Source: Paraburkholderia sp. UYCP14C
GTDB lineage: Bacteria > Pseudomonadota > Gammaproteobacteria > Burkholderiales > Burkholderiaceae
Direction of reading: 5' to 3'
NCBI RefSeq assembly: GCF_004197395.1
Contig: NZ_SELS01000007.1
Coordinates: 62,001 to 126,000 of the forward strand
Length of the DNA: 64,000 bases
Position 1 is the first letter of the stretch. Every line of letters begins with the position of its first letter. Positions 52,763 to 61,566 of the stretch are shown piece after piece. Made by a program: the position numbers and the translations under genes. The notes beneath the pieces were generated by a model, which was not told the origin of the DNA, ran no database searches, and worked only from the letters and a program-made list of their open reading frames with translations.

Positions 52763-54001
52763 GATCCGCGCCCCCAGCGCCAGCACGAGCGCGGGCACCA
52801 TCACCAGCGCGCCGACCTTCAGAAACTTCATGAAGCCGACGTCTTCGCCTTCGCGGCGAATCGCGTTGAGCCACAGGATCGTTGCGAGCGAGCCGGTGAT
52901 CGACAGGTTAGGCCCGAGGTCGACGCCGATCAGGAACGCGTCGATCACGCGCTCCGGGCTATGCGCCTGCATCACGGTCGAACTCGCGATCAAGCCGGCC
53001 GGCAGGTTGTTGATCAGATTGCTGAGGAACGCGATGCTCGCGCCGGCCCAGCCAGCCGCTTCCATTTCGTTGTGTTCGGTCGCGCGCCGCAGCGCGCCCG
53101 CGAACGCGCTGATCACGCCGGTGTGATCGAGCATCTCGACCAGCACGAACAGCCCGGCGACGAGGGGCAACACGTTCCACGAGATTTCGCGGATCATCGG
53201 CAGCGGCGATTTGCGCTCCTTGATCAGCACGACGAGCGCGGTCAGCGTGCCGAGGATCGCGGTCGGCAGGCCGAGCTGGATGTCGTACGCGGAAACCGTC
53301 AGCAGCGCGCCGGCCGTCACCGCGATGCCCGCGAGCGCGACGCGCCCGCTCGCCGACAGCTCGACCGCCTCCAGATTCGCCTCGCAGACACCCGCCAGCG
53401 CCTCGCGCTGGGTCCAGCGCAGCATCACGAAGGTCGCGGCGATCGACAGCACCGACGGCAGCGTGAAACGCAGCATCCACGGTCCCAGCGGCGGCGTGTG
53501 ATTCCCGTACAGCACGATGTTGGCCGGATTCGAAATCGGCAGCACGAAGCTCGCCGCATTGGCGACGAACGCGCAGATGAACAGCAGCGGCAGCGGCGGC
53601 GTCTTCGCTTTCTTCGCCGCCGCGAACACGGCGGGCGTCAGTACGACGGCGGTGGCGTCGTTGGAAAGAAACGCGGTGATCACGACGCCGAACACATAAA
53701 TGAGCACGAACAGCTTGCGCGGCGAACTACGGGCATGATTGACCGCGAGCACCGCGACCCAGTCGAACAGCCCTTCACGGCGGCCGACTTCGGAGAGCAG
53801 CATCATGCCGAACAGGAACAGATAGACGTCGGTGCCCTTGCCGATCGCTTCGATGGCCAGATGCAAGGGCAACAGGCCGAGTGCGACGAGCAGCACCGCG
53901 CCGGCAACCGCCCATACGGCTTCGGGCCATTTGAACGGCCGCGTGATCACGCCGGCGGTGGCGAGCGCGGCAATGCTCCATGAAAGAAAGACAGGATTCA
54001 C
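52751..54001 (-). CDS. ArsB/NhaD-type ion transporter
   Basis: 416 residues with about eleven helices. FGMMLLSEVGRREGLFDWVA, TAFLSNDATAVVLTPAVF and LISNPANIVLYG-like LPISNPANIVLYGNH match the ArsB/ion-transporter superfamily (arsenite permease, Na+/H+ antiporter and SLC13-like carriers). LLNNLPAG-like LINNLPAGLIASS marks the second repeat. No arsR/arsC neighbours are present, so arsenite export is possible but not supported by context. Confidence 0.85.
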   Translation of the reverse strand: MNPVFLSWSIAALATAGVITRPFKWPEAVWAVAGAVLLVALGLLPLHLAIEAIGKGTDVYLFLFGMMLLSEVGRREGLFDWVAVLAVNHARSSPRKLFVLIYVFGVVITAFLSNDATAVVLTPAVFAAAKKAKTPPLPLLFICAFVANAASFVLPISNPANIVLYGNHTPPLGPWMLRFTLPSVLSIAATFVMLRWTQREALAGVCEANLEAVELSASGRVALAGIAVTAGALLTVSAYDIQLGLPTAILGTLTALVVLIKERKSPLPMIREISWNVLPLVAGLFVLVEMLDHTGVISAFAGALRRATEHNEMEAAGWAGASIAFLSNLINNLPAGLIASSTVMQAHSPERVIDAFLIGVDLGPNLSITGSLATILWLNAIRREGEDVGFMKFLKVGALVMVPALVLALGARILTG

Positions 54002-54274
54002 AGCTTAAGCCCGGAAAATGAATGATGTTGGTGGCTGCGCAAAGCGCGCAACCTTTGTTGTTCGGGGCAACAAGTTACCACAGCGGTACCACGGCGAGCG
54101 CTCCATAGCAGTGCGCGTGCCTTCATGCTCGTGCCTTTCAGCCCGCATGTCTTTCAACACAATTAACGACAACGGGGAAACAATCTGTTCCCGATCGCCC
54201 CCTTTTCAGTTTGAATTGGCATCCCTACTATCCGCATTCTCACGCGGTTTCTCGCGAGCAACGGATAGAACACG

Positions 54275-54838
54275 ATGCAAATACAGGCTTCCGCTCCCAC
54301 GCGCTACCACGGCGCCGCCATCGCGCTGCACTGGCTGATCGCCGCGCTGATGATCGGCGGCTTCTATATCGGCTGGATCATGACCGATATCCCCGGCTTC
54401 ACGCCGACCAAGCTCAAATACTTCTCGTGGCACAAATGGATCGGCGTGACCGTGTTCGCGCTCGCGCTGCTGCGCGTGCTGTGGCGCGCGACGCACCGCG
54501 CGCCCGCGCTCGATGCCGCGACGCCCGCGTGGCAGAAGGCCGCCGCGCATCTGGTGCACGGTGTGCTGTATCTGCTGATGCTCGCGATTCCGCTGTCCGG
54601 CTACTTCTACAGCTCGGCGGCCGGCATTCAGGTCGTGTATCTGGGTATCGTGCCGCTGCCGACGATCATCGGTCCCGACCAGGCGCTGAAGGCCACGCTG
54701 CGCACGGTGCACGTGCTGCTCGATTACACGCTGCTCGCGCTCGTGCTGATGCACGTGGTGGCGGCGCTCAAGCATCAGTTCGTCGATCGCGACGGCTTGC
54801 TCGCGCGCATGGTGCCGTTTCTGAAGAGCCGCGCATAA
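54275..54838 (+). CDS. Cytochrome b561
   Basis: 187 residues, four helices. Heme-binding histidines are in AIALHWLIAALM (helix 1), FSWHKWIGV, AAHLVHGVLYLL and LRTVHVLLDYTLLALVLMHVV. It is a YceJ-type di-heme b cytochrome of the inner membrane, thought to move electrons from quinol to periplasmic partners. Two YceI-like periplasmic genes follow, repeating the yceJ-yceI arrangement of E. coli. Confidence 0.9.
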   Translation: MQIQASAPTRYHGAAIALHWLIAALMIGGFYIGWIMTDIPGFTPTKLKYFSWHKWIGVTVFALALLRVLWRATHRAPALDAATPAWQKAAAHLVHGVLYLLMLAIPLSGYFYSSAAGIQVVYLGIVPLPTIIGPDQALKATLRTVHVLLDYTLLALVLMHVVAALKHQFVDRDGLLARMVPFLKSRA

Positions 54839-54954
54839 CGACATGACGGCTTGAAGACAGCGATAACTTTTGTCGATTGGCTACGACTGGTTGGCAATCA
54901 AATTCCTCGCGGTGTGCAATCAGGCCGCGAAGCTCGGATAGGATGCGTACCATT

Positions 54955-55530
54955 ATGAAAACACCGTTTTATCACTCCGCTCATCGCGCGTCGCTCGCCT
55001 CTTTCGCGGCGCTTGCGCTGTTCGGCGCGAACCTCGCGCACGCCGACGTCGACCTCGCGAAAAGCAGCGTCATCGCGACGACCAAACAGATGAACGTGCC
55101 CGTCGACGGCAAGTTCAAAAAATTCTCCGCGCAGCTGAACTTCGATCCGGCCAAGCCGGCCGCGGGCAGCGCGAACGTATCGATCGACACCGCCAGCTAC
55201 GACCTCGGCGCCGACGACTACAACAAGCAGGCGCAAGGCAAGGAATGGTTCGACAGCGGCGCGTTCCCGAGCGCGACCTTCGTGTCGAACTCGATCGCGC
55301 CGGCCGGCGGCAACCAGTACAAGGTGACCGGCAAGCTGACCATCAAGGGCAAATCGCAAACGGTCGTCGTGCCGGTCGTGATTGCAAGCCAGGGCGCCAC
55401 GCAAACCTTCGACGGCTCGCTGCCGATCAAACGCACGCAATTCGACGTCGGCACCGGCGAATGGAAAGACACGTCGGTGGTCGCCGACGAAGTCGTCATC
55501 AAATTTCATCTGGTCGCGGCGAAGAAATAA
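54955..55530 (+). CDS. YceI-family periplasmic protein
   Basis: 191 residues from ATG 54955 (AGGA at the upstream edge). A signal peptide ends at AHA before [11 protein letters not shown]. The mature lipocalin-like domain has [27 protein letters not shown] and [11 protein letters not shown], typical of YceI, which binds isoprenoid quinones or similar lipids. It lies 116 bp after cytochrome b561. Confidence 0.88.
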   Translation: MKTPFYHSAHRASLASFAALALFGANLAHADVDLAKSSVIATTKQMNVPVDGKFKKFSAQLNFDPAKPAAGSANVSIDTASYDLGADDYNKQAQGKEWFDSGAFPSATFVSNSIAPAGGNQYKVTGKLTIKGKSQTVVVPVVIASQGATQTFDGSLPIKRTQFDVGTGEWKDTSVVADEVVIKFHLVAAKK

Positions 55531-55577
55531 CGCACGACGCCGCAGCACCGCATAACCTTAGACCTCTGGAGTCCACC

Positions 55578-56159
55578 TTGAAGAAATCCTTCCTGCTCGC
55601 CGCCGGCGCGCTCGCCGCCGCATTGTCGTTCAACGCGATGGCCGCCGCCGAAACCTACATGCTCGATCCGACCCACACGTCGCCGAGCTTCGAGGCCGAT
55701 CACTTCGGCGGCCTGTCGATCTGGCGCGGCAAGTTCACGAAAAGCAGCGGCACCGTCGTGCTCGACCGTGCGGCGAAGACCGGCACCGTCGATGCAACGA
55801 TCGACCTGAGCTCGGAAGACATCGGCAACAGCAAGCTCAATGAGGAACTGCTCGGCGACAAGTTCTTCGACGCCGCGAAGTACCCGACTGCGGTCTACAA
55901 GGGCACGCAGATCCGCTTCGACGGCGACAAGCCGGTCGAAGTGATCGGCACGCTGACGATGCACGGCATCACGAAGCCGGTCAACCTGAAGATCGAATCG
56001 TTCAAGTGCATCCAGCACCCGATGCTGAAGCGCGAAGTGTGCGGTACCGAATCGACCGCGACGTTCAATCGTGACGATTTCGGCATCGACTTCGGCAAGG
56101 CGTACGGCTTCAACATGAAGACCACGCTGAATATCCAGGCCGAAGGCATCAAGCAGTAA
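55578..56159 (+). CDS. YceI-family periplasmic protein, second copy
   Basis: 193 residues using TTG 55578 as start, the only start in register with the signal peptide [24 protein letters not shown] lies 8 bp upstream. The mature part has [36 protein letters not shown] and [14 protein letters not shown], plus a Cys pair (FKCIQHP, REVCGTE) likely to be oxidised in the periplasm. It is 47 bp from the first copy and clearly different from it, so the pair is an old duplication. Confidence 0.92.
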   Translation: MKKSFLLAAGALAAALSFNAMAAAETYMLDPTHTSPSFEADHFGGLSIWRGKFTKSSGTVVLDRAAKTGTVDATIDLSSEDIGNSKLNEELLGDKFFDAAKYPTAVYKGTQIRFDGDKPVEVIGTLTMHGITKPVNLKIESFKCIQHPMLKREVCGTESTATFNRDDFGIDFGKAYGFNMKTTLNIQAEGIKQ

Positions 56160-56171
56160 GCGCATCGCCTC

Positions 56172-56192
56172 GCGCCCGGCACGGCCGGGCGC
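56172..56192. terminator. Hairpin after the YceI pair
   Basis: GCGCCCGGC (56172-56180) and GCCGGGCGC (56184-56192) form a 9-bp GC stem with a 3-nt loop, between convergent stop codons of the second YceI gene and the EAL gene. Confidence 0.65.
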
Positions 56193-56196
56193 CGAT

Positions 56197-57789
56197 CTAC
56201 TGGACCGCGGGCTGCGCCGGCGCGTGCGACGCGCGGCGCGCCTCCAGCCACGCGACCAGCTCCTCGCGGCGCATCGCCTTCGCGAACAGCCAGCCCTGTC
56301 CGTACTGCACGCCACGGCGCGCGAGATACTCGACCTGCTCGCTGCGCTCGATCCCCTCCGCCACGATTTCCACCCCCAATTCGTGCGCCATGTCGATGAT
56401 ATGCGGCGCGACGATGCTCGACGCCGCCTGCTGGGCGATGGTATCGACGAACGATTTGTCGATCTTCAGCACGTCGATCCTGAAGGTTTGCAAATAGGCG
56501 AGGCTCGAATAGCCGGTGCCGAAATCGTCGATATAGACCGGGTGGCCGGCGCTTCTGAAAGCCGCGATCGTCTGCCGGGTTACATCGGCGTTCAGGAAAT
56601 GGCGCTCGGTCGCTTCGATCCTGATCTGCGCGGGACGCAGGCCGGTTCCGGCGAGCCTCGCGGTGATCAGGTTCAGAAAGCGCGGCGTGCGCAGATCCTC
56701 GCCGCTCACGTTGATCGACACGTAGAACGACGGCCGCGAACGCAACAGATCCGTCAGGTCGTGCAGCGCCTTATCGAGCACGAGGTCGGTCAACGCCTGG
56801 ATCAGGCCATGCTGCTCGGCCAACGCGATGAAGATATTCGGCGAGATCTCGCGCCCGTTCAGATTCCATCTGGCCAGCGCTTCGACACCGACGCATTCGT
56901 TGGTCGCGAGACTCACGACCGGTTGATACTCGACGTCGATAATTCTTTGCGAAATCGCCCATTCGAGCGAGGCCTGGAACGACACCTGCCGCGAGATCCG
57001 TTTGAACGCGAACCAGCCGAACGCGCCGCCCATCGCCACGCCCATCGACACCCACATCGCCAGCAGGCCGGGCCAGTCTTTCAGCAGGCTGGTGCGCCGG
57101 CCCTTCACGACGACGCCGAGGGCCCGCGTCGCCGAGCGTGCCACCGCGTAGTTCCATTCACCGCTATCGACGCGCCCCGCCCGCTTCCATGCATCGAGCA
57201 TCTCGTCGGGGTCCGCGCCGGTCGACAGCGCGACGATCGAGTTCACGTCGGTGTTGATCGTGGCGATCGGCCTTCCCGCCGGATCCATCACATCGACGTA
57301 CGACTGCGGATCGATCGACACGTACTGGCCGTTGCGCCCGATCTGTATATCCTCACGCACGTCGCTGAGCGGGTTCTTTTGCTGGAACCAGAGCAGGTAG
57401 CCGTCGTTGCTGCGCCAGCGCGGCGGCGGCAATGCGAGATTCTGCGTGCGAACGTCGCCGAACAGCGGCGAGCAAAGATAGCGTCCGTCGCCGTACGCGC
57501 CCGCGTCCCGGACGTAGCGGTAGTTGAAAATCACGTGGGCAGCCCGTTCCAGGTATTCCGGCGAACATGGCGCGCCGTGCTCGGCCTGCAGGTCCGCGAT
57601 GGCGGCAAATCCCTGATAGGTGACGAGTTCCGTGCGCATCACGGCCTTTTCCGCGTAGAGGCGCAAATCGCGTTGCTCGCGGCGCGCGACGTCTTCGTTC
57701 GCGACATAGATGCTGATCAGGACCGGCAGCACCGTTGCGGCGCAGCCGAGTGCGATATACGCCGAAATCAGCGACATGCGCTTGAGCAT
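56197..57789 (-). CDS. CSS-motif EAL phosphodiesterase
   Basis: 530 residues. A helix at 7-30, a periplasmic CSS-motif-type domain (cysteines in GAPCSPEYL and YLCSPLFG, here CSP rather than CSS), a second helix near 240, then an EAL domain with VGVEALARW, INVSGEDLR, IEATERH, IDDFGTGYSSL, LKIDKSF, AEGIERSEQ and GQGWLFAKA. All catalytic positions appear intact. Such enzymes (PdeB/PdeC/PdeN class) degrade c-di-GMP and are controlled by a periplasmic disulfide. It is not adjacent to any of the other c-di-GMP genes. Its neighbour dinB is divergent. Confidence 0.93.
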   Translation of the reverse strand: MLKRMSLISAYIALGCAATVLPVLISIYVANEDVARREQRDLRLYAEKAVMRTELVTYQGFAAIADLQAEHGAPCSPEYLERAAHVIFNYRYVRDAGAYGDGRYLCSPLFGDVRTQNLALPPPRWRSNDGYLLWFQQKNPLSDVREDIQIGRNGQYVSIDPQSYVDVMDPAGRPIATINTDVNSIVALSTGADPDEMLDAWKRAGRVDSGEWNYAVARSATRALGVVVKGRRTSLLKDWPGLLAMWVSMGVAMGGAFGWFAFKRISRQVSFQASLEWAISQRIIDVEYQPVVSLATNECVGVEALARWNLNGREISPNIFIALAEQHGLIQALTDLVLDKALHDLTDLLRSRPSFYVSINVSGEDLRTPRFLNLITARLAGTGLRPAQIRIEATERHFLNADVTRQTIAAFRSAGHPVYIDDFGTGYSSLAYLQTFRIDVLKIDKSFVDTIAQQAASSIVAPHIIDMAHELGVEIVAEGIERSEQVEYLARRGVQYGQGWLFAKAMRREELVAWLEARRASHAPAQPAVQ

Positions 57790-58054
57790 TTATCGAGCCC
57801 CGTGGTGAACGGTCGCGGCGAAATCCGCCGGCAGCGACTGCGGCCCTGCATGGACCCAGTACGCAATCGGCGAATGTCAGAGTCAAGGATAGTTACTGAA
57901 GCCGCTTTTTCAACATTGCGTTGATCGACACGCATGCGGCCGACCGCGCGAGCCCGACCGGCGGCGGGCGCGGCAAGGTACCATTACGGCCTGGCGGCGT
58001 CGCGCCGCGCGCCGTCACCGTTTTCGTTTACTGCCATCGCCCGCTTCAAACCCC

Positions 58055-59221
58055 ATGAATTCGCCACTCCGCCGCATCGCGCACCTCGACATGGACGCGT
58101 TTTACGCTTCCGTCGAACTGCTGCGCTATCCGGAGCTGCGCGGCCGCGCGGTGGTGATCGGCGGCGGGCGCAATAGCGCGCCGCAGGTGCTCGAAGACGG
58201 CAGCAAGCGCTTCGCGAAGCTGCGCGATTACGCGGGCCGCGGCGTCGTGACCACCTCGACCTACGAGGCCCGCGCGCTCGGCGTGTTTTCGGCGATGGGC
58301 ATGATGAAGGCCGCCGCGCTCGCGCCCGACGCGATCCTGCTGCCCACAGATTTCGATTCGTACCGCCATTACTCGCGACTCTTCAAGGCGGCCGTCAGGA
58401 CCTTCACGGAGCGCATCGAGGATCGCGGCATCGACGAGATCTATATCGACCTGACCGAGCTGCCGGGCGAGGCGGCCGACCTCGGCCGGCGCATCAAGGA
58501 GGCGGTTCGCGAGGCCACCGGTCTCACGTGTTCGATCTGCGTCGCGCCGAACAAGCTGCTCGCGAAGATCGGCTCCGAGCTCGACAAGCCCGACGGCCTG
58601 ACGATCCTCACACCGGCCGACATACCGCTGCGCGTGTGGCCGCTGCCGGTGCGCAAGGTCAACGGCATCGGCCCGAAGGCCGCGGAGAAGCTGACCGCGC
58701 TCGGCCTCGCGACGGTCGGCGATCTGGCCGCCGCCGACGCCGGGCTGCTGCAGGACAACTTCGGGCGCAGCTATTCCGCGTGGCTGATGGAGGTCGCGCA
58801 GGGTCACGACGAGCGGCCGGTGGTGGTCGAATCGGAGCCGAAGTCGATTAGCCGCGAGACTACGTTCGAGCGCGATCTGCATCCGCGTCACGATCGGCCG
58901 GCGTTATCGAGCGCGTTTACGGGGCTGTGCGTGCGGGTCGCCGACGATCTCGTGCGCAAGGGCTACGTGGGCCGCACGATCGGCATCAAGCTGCGTTACG
59001 ACGATTTCCGCACCGTCACGCGCGACCTGACGCTCGACGAACCGACCGCCGACGCGACCGAGATCCGCCGCGCGGCGACCGAATGTTTGCGACGCGTGCA
59101 GTTGAACCGCAAGCTGCGGCTGTTGGGCGTGCGCATCAGCACGCTGAGCTCGGCCAGCGAACAGGCGCGCAAACCGCGCCTGCCGGTTCAGGCCGACTTG
59201 CCTTTCGCGAGCGACGAATAG
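58055..59221 (+). CDS. dinB: DNA polymerase IV
   Basis: 388 residues. IAHLDMDAFYASVELLRYPEL holds the metal-binding aspartates, SRLFKAAV precedes RIEDRGIDEIYIDLTEL with the second acidic pair, followed by CSICVAPNKLLAKIGSE and the HhH region VRKVNGIGPKAAEKL. It is a Y-family translesion polymerase. The 3' end overlaps the convergent sensor kinase by 34 bp. I find no CTGT-N8-ACAG LexA box upstream in the 265-bp gap. The C terminus, LPVQADLPFASDE, has the QADLPF clamp-binding motif. Confidence 0.95.
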   Translation: MNSPLRRIAHLDMDAFYASVELLRYPELRGRAVVIGGGRNSAPQVLEDGSKRFAKLRDYAGRGVVTTSTYEARALGVFSAMGMMKAAALAPDAILLPTDFDSYRHYSRLFKAAVRTFTERIEDRGIDEIYIDLTELPGEAADLGRRIKEAVREATGLTCSICVAPNKLLAKIGSELDKPDGLTILTPADIPLRVWPLPVRKVNGIGPKAAEKLTALGLATVGDLAAADAGLLQDNFGRSYSAWLMEVAQGHDERPVVVESEPKSISRETTFERDLHPRHDRPALSSAFTGLCVRVADDLVRKGYVGRTIGIKLRYDDFRTVTRDLTLDEPTADATEIRRAATECLRRVQLNRKLRLLGVRISTLSSASEQARKPRLPVQADLPFASDE

Positions 59222-60684
59222 GCGGTGTCGCTGGCGATGCCAGTCGCAGTCGCAGTCACGTTTGCATTCGCGTTCGCGCGCATGGCCGGCACGTCGCCCG
59301 AGGTGGACAGCGCCGATGCCGCCACCGAAAACGAGAACGTATTGACACCGTTCGCGCTGTGCGCGGACACGGTGCCGCGATGCATCTCGGCGATCGCCTT
59401 CACGATCGCGAGCCCGAGCCCGTGGTTTTCGCGGCTATTGGTGCGCGAGACTTCCGCGCGATAGAAACGGTCGAACAGATGTTCGAGCACGTCCGGCGCG
59501 ATCTGCTCGCCCGGATTCGCCACGACGACGCGCACCTGGTCGCGCAGCGGACCTTCCCCGCGCGCGATCGTCACGCTGATCGACGCGCCCGGCTCGCAAT
59601 GCTGGATCGCGTTCATCAGCAGGTTCGTGCACGCGCGGCCGAACAGCGAGCGGTTCACGCGCGCGAACGCATCGCCCTGCAACTTCGCATGCACGCGCGC
59701 TTCTTCGAGCGGAATCTCCAGAAACTCCAGCGTATGCGCGACTTCCGCCGCGAGCGACACCTCGATGAGCCCCGTCGCGCGTTCACCCTGGTCGGCGCGC
59801 GCGAGGAACAGCATGTCGTTGATGATCGCGCGCATCCGCTCGAATTCTTCGAGGTTCGATTGCAGCGTGTGGCGCAGGTCGTCGACCGAGCGGTTGCGCG
59901 TCAGCGCGACCTCGGTCTGGCCGATCAGGATCGTGACCGGCGTGCGCAGTTCATGCGCGACGTCCGCGTTGAACGATTCGAGGCGGCCGTAGGCGCCGTC
60001 GAGCCGTTCGAGCGCGCCGTTGAACGAGTTCGCGAGATCGTTCAGTTCATGCGGCAGCGACGCGGTATTGAGCCGCTGCGAGCGGTTGTTCGGGCTGACC
60101 GCCGACGCGTCGCGCGTCAAACGCGTGAGCGGTGCGAGGCCGATGCGCGTAACGGAGTAGCTGAGCAGCAGCACCGCGAGACTGCCGAGCGCCGACAGCG
60201 CCGCGAGTGCCGAGCCGAACACGCGCATCGTGCGCAGGTTCGGCGAATAGCTCGCCGCGACCTGCAACTGCACCGGCGGCCGCGCGGCATTGGCGGGCAA
60301 GGTCACCGTCGAGGTCAGCATGTCGGGGCCGCCGCCCTCTGGCGTGATGCGCGCGTAGCCGCCCGACCAGCTCTTCGTGACGGTGCCCTGCACCGGCGTG
60401 CCGAAGTGATAGCTTGGGTCCGCGCTCGTCACCGAGTACACGGTGCTGCTGTCGTGCGGCGTCATGTCGGTGAGTTTTTCGCGGGCCATCCGCCATTTGT
60501 CGGGCGTCACCGCGTGATAGACGATGATGCGCGCGATCTGCGTGCGATCGTCGAGCGACTCGCGCAGATGATGTTCGAGCTGCGTGCGCAGCACCAGAAA
60601 GAGCCCAGAGCCGACGAGCGTAAAGACGAACAGCGCGACCAGCGCGAACATCGACGCAAGCCGGCGGGCAATCGAGCGGTTCAT
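59188..60684 (-). CDS. Heavy-metal-type sensor histidine kinase
   Basis: 498 residues. Two helices bracket a periplasmic sensor of about 140 residues; then HAMP, HisKA with NADVAHELRTPVTIL (phospho-His about 270), and HATPase_c with NLLMNAIQH and NHGLGLAIVKAI. It belongs to the CusS/IrlS/CopS group. The last 45 residues are a low-complexity Ala/Asn/Thr tail partly encoded by a CAGTCG repeat and antisense to the dinB 3' end, and this looks like a recent extension. It overlaps its regulator by 4 bp. Confidence 0.9.
   Translation of the reverse strand: MNRSIARRLASMFALVALFVFTLVGSGLFLVLRTQLEHHLRESLDDRTQIARIIVYHAVTPDKWRMAREKLTDMTPHDSSTVYSVTSADPSYHFGTPVQGTVTKSWSGGYARITPEGGGPDMLTSTVTLPANAARPPVQLQVAASYSPNLRTMRVFGSALAALSALGSLAVLLLSYSVTRIGLAPLTRLTRDASAVSPNNRSQRLNTASLPHELNDLANSFNGALERLDGAYGRLESFNADVAHELRTPVTILIGQTEVALTRNRSVDDLRHTLQSNLEEFERMRAIINDMLFLARADQGERATGLIEVSLAAEVAHTLEFLEIPLEEARVHAKLQGDAFARVNRSLFGRACTNLLMNAIQHCEPGASISVTIARGEGPLRDQVRVVVANPGEQIAPDVLEHLFDRFYRAEVSRTNSRENHGLGLAIVKAIAEMHRGTVSAHSANGVNTFSFSVAASALSTSGDVPAMRANANANVTATATGIASDTAYSSLAKGKSA
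59241..59258. repeat. Hexanucleotide tandem repeat in the kinase 3' end
   Basis: CAGTCG is repeated (CAGTCGCAGTCGCAGTCA, last base changed). It encodes a Thr/Ala run in the kinase tail on the minus strand. In-frame, so changes in copy number would not break the gene. Confidence 0.85.
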
Positions 60685-61367
60685 GATGACTCGGCCTCTT
60701 CACGCACCTCGAGCACGTAGCCCATGCCGCGCACCGTGTGCAGCAGCTTCGACGGGAACGGACCGTCGAGCTTCGCGCGCAGGCGCTTGATCGCGGTTTC
60801 GACGACGTTCGTATGGCTGTCGAAGTTGACGTCCCATACGAGCTCGGTAATCGCGGTCTTCGACAGGATGTCGCCCTGACGGCGCGCCAGCACGCTCAAC
60901 AGTTGAAACTCTTTCGCGGTCAGGTCGAGGCGCACGCCGTCGCGCGTTGCGCGGCGGCCGATCAGATCGACGAACAGATCGCCGACGGAAATCAACGTGG
61001 ACTCCTGCGAACGCGTGCGGCGCGCGAGCGCATGCAGACGCTCGACGAGTTCGAGGAACGAGAACGGTTTGGTCAGGTAGTCGTCGGCGCCTTCGCGCAG
61101 GCCGCGCACGCGGTCGTTCACGTGATCGCGCGCGGTCAGCATGATGACCGGCGTCGACTTGCGCATGCGCAGCGCCTTCAGCACGCTGAAGCCGTCGCGC
61201 TTGGGCAGCATCACGTCGAGGACGATCACGTCGTAATCGAATTCGGTGGCCAGATGCATCCCTTCCTCGCCGTCGAGTGCGACGTCGACGACCCAGCCCT
61301 GCTCTGTCAAGCCGGAGCGCAGATAGTCCACTACCTTGTGCTCGTCTTCAACAATCAGCAATTTCAT
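60681..61367 (-). CDS. Heavy-metal-type response regulator (CusR/IrlR-like)
   Basis: 228 residues. The receiver has LIVEDEHKVVDYL, phospho-Asp in VIVLDVMLPKRDG, and MLTARD, with DDYLTKPF. The OmpR-type winged helix has LTAKEFQLLSVLARRQGD and HTVRGMGYVLEVRE. It is first in the two-gene unit with its kinase and likely regulates the efflux genes to the right. The 54-bp repeat pair lies just upstream of its start. Confidence 0.95.
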   Translation of the reverse strand: MKLLIVEDEHKVVDYLRSGLTEQGWVVDVALDGEEGMHLATEFDYDVIVLDVMLPKRDGFSVLKALRMRKSTPVIMLTARDHVNDRVRGLREGADDYLTKPFSFLELVERLHALARRTRSQESTLISVGDLFVDLIGRRATRDGVRLDLTAKEFQLLSVLARRQGDILSKTAITELVWDVNFDSHTNVVETAIKRLRAKLDGPFPSKLLHTVRGMGYVLEVREEAESS

Positions 61368-61378
61368 CCGCGTCCCCT

Positions 61379-61492
61379 GTCGACGGGAGTTAGTGCTTTA
61401 GCACTTACTCCCGTCCCATGCCACTTGTGGCGGTCGACCTGAGTTAGCGCTTTAGCGCTTACTCAGGTCCCATGCCGCTTGCGGCGGTCGAC
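61379..61492. repeat. Two 54-bp tandem units with two hairpins each and compensating stem changes
   Basis: Units begin at GTCGAC 61379 and GTCGAC 61433 and are closed by a third GTCGAC at 61487. Hairpin A is a 7-bp plus 5-bp stem with a TTTA loop (61384-61413 and 61438-61467). Hairpin B is GCCAC-TT-GTGGC in unit one and GCCGC-TT-GCGGC in unit two. Between units, four base pairs differ and all remain paired (G-C to C-G, G-C to T-A, T-A to C-G, A-T to G-C). This looks like a dispersed stem-loop repeat family of Burkholderiaceae, sitting between the efflux lipoprotein and the response regulator genes. Confidence 0.9.
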
Positions 61493-61566
61493 TCTGCATT
61501 ATACGAAACGCCTTCGAAGTCTTCCCACCGATCCCACTGTGTCGGCATGGAAGCTCGGCTGGCGAT

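Noticed and set aside
57790-58054. A LexA box for dinB
   Set aside because: No CTGT-N8-ACAG match found in the gap.
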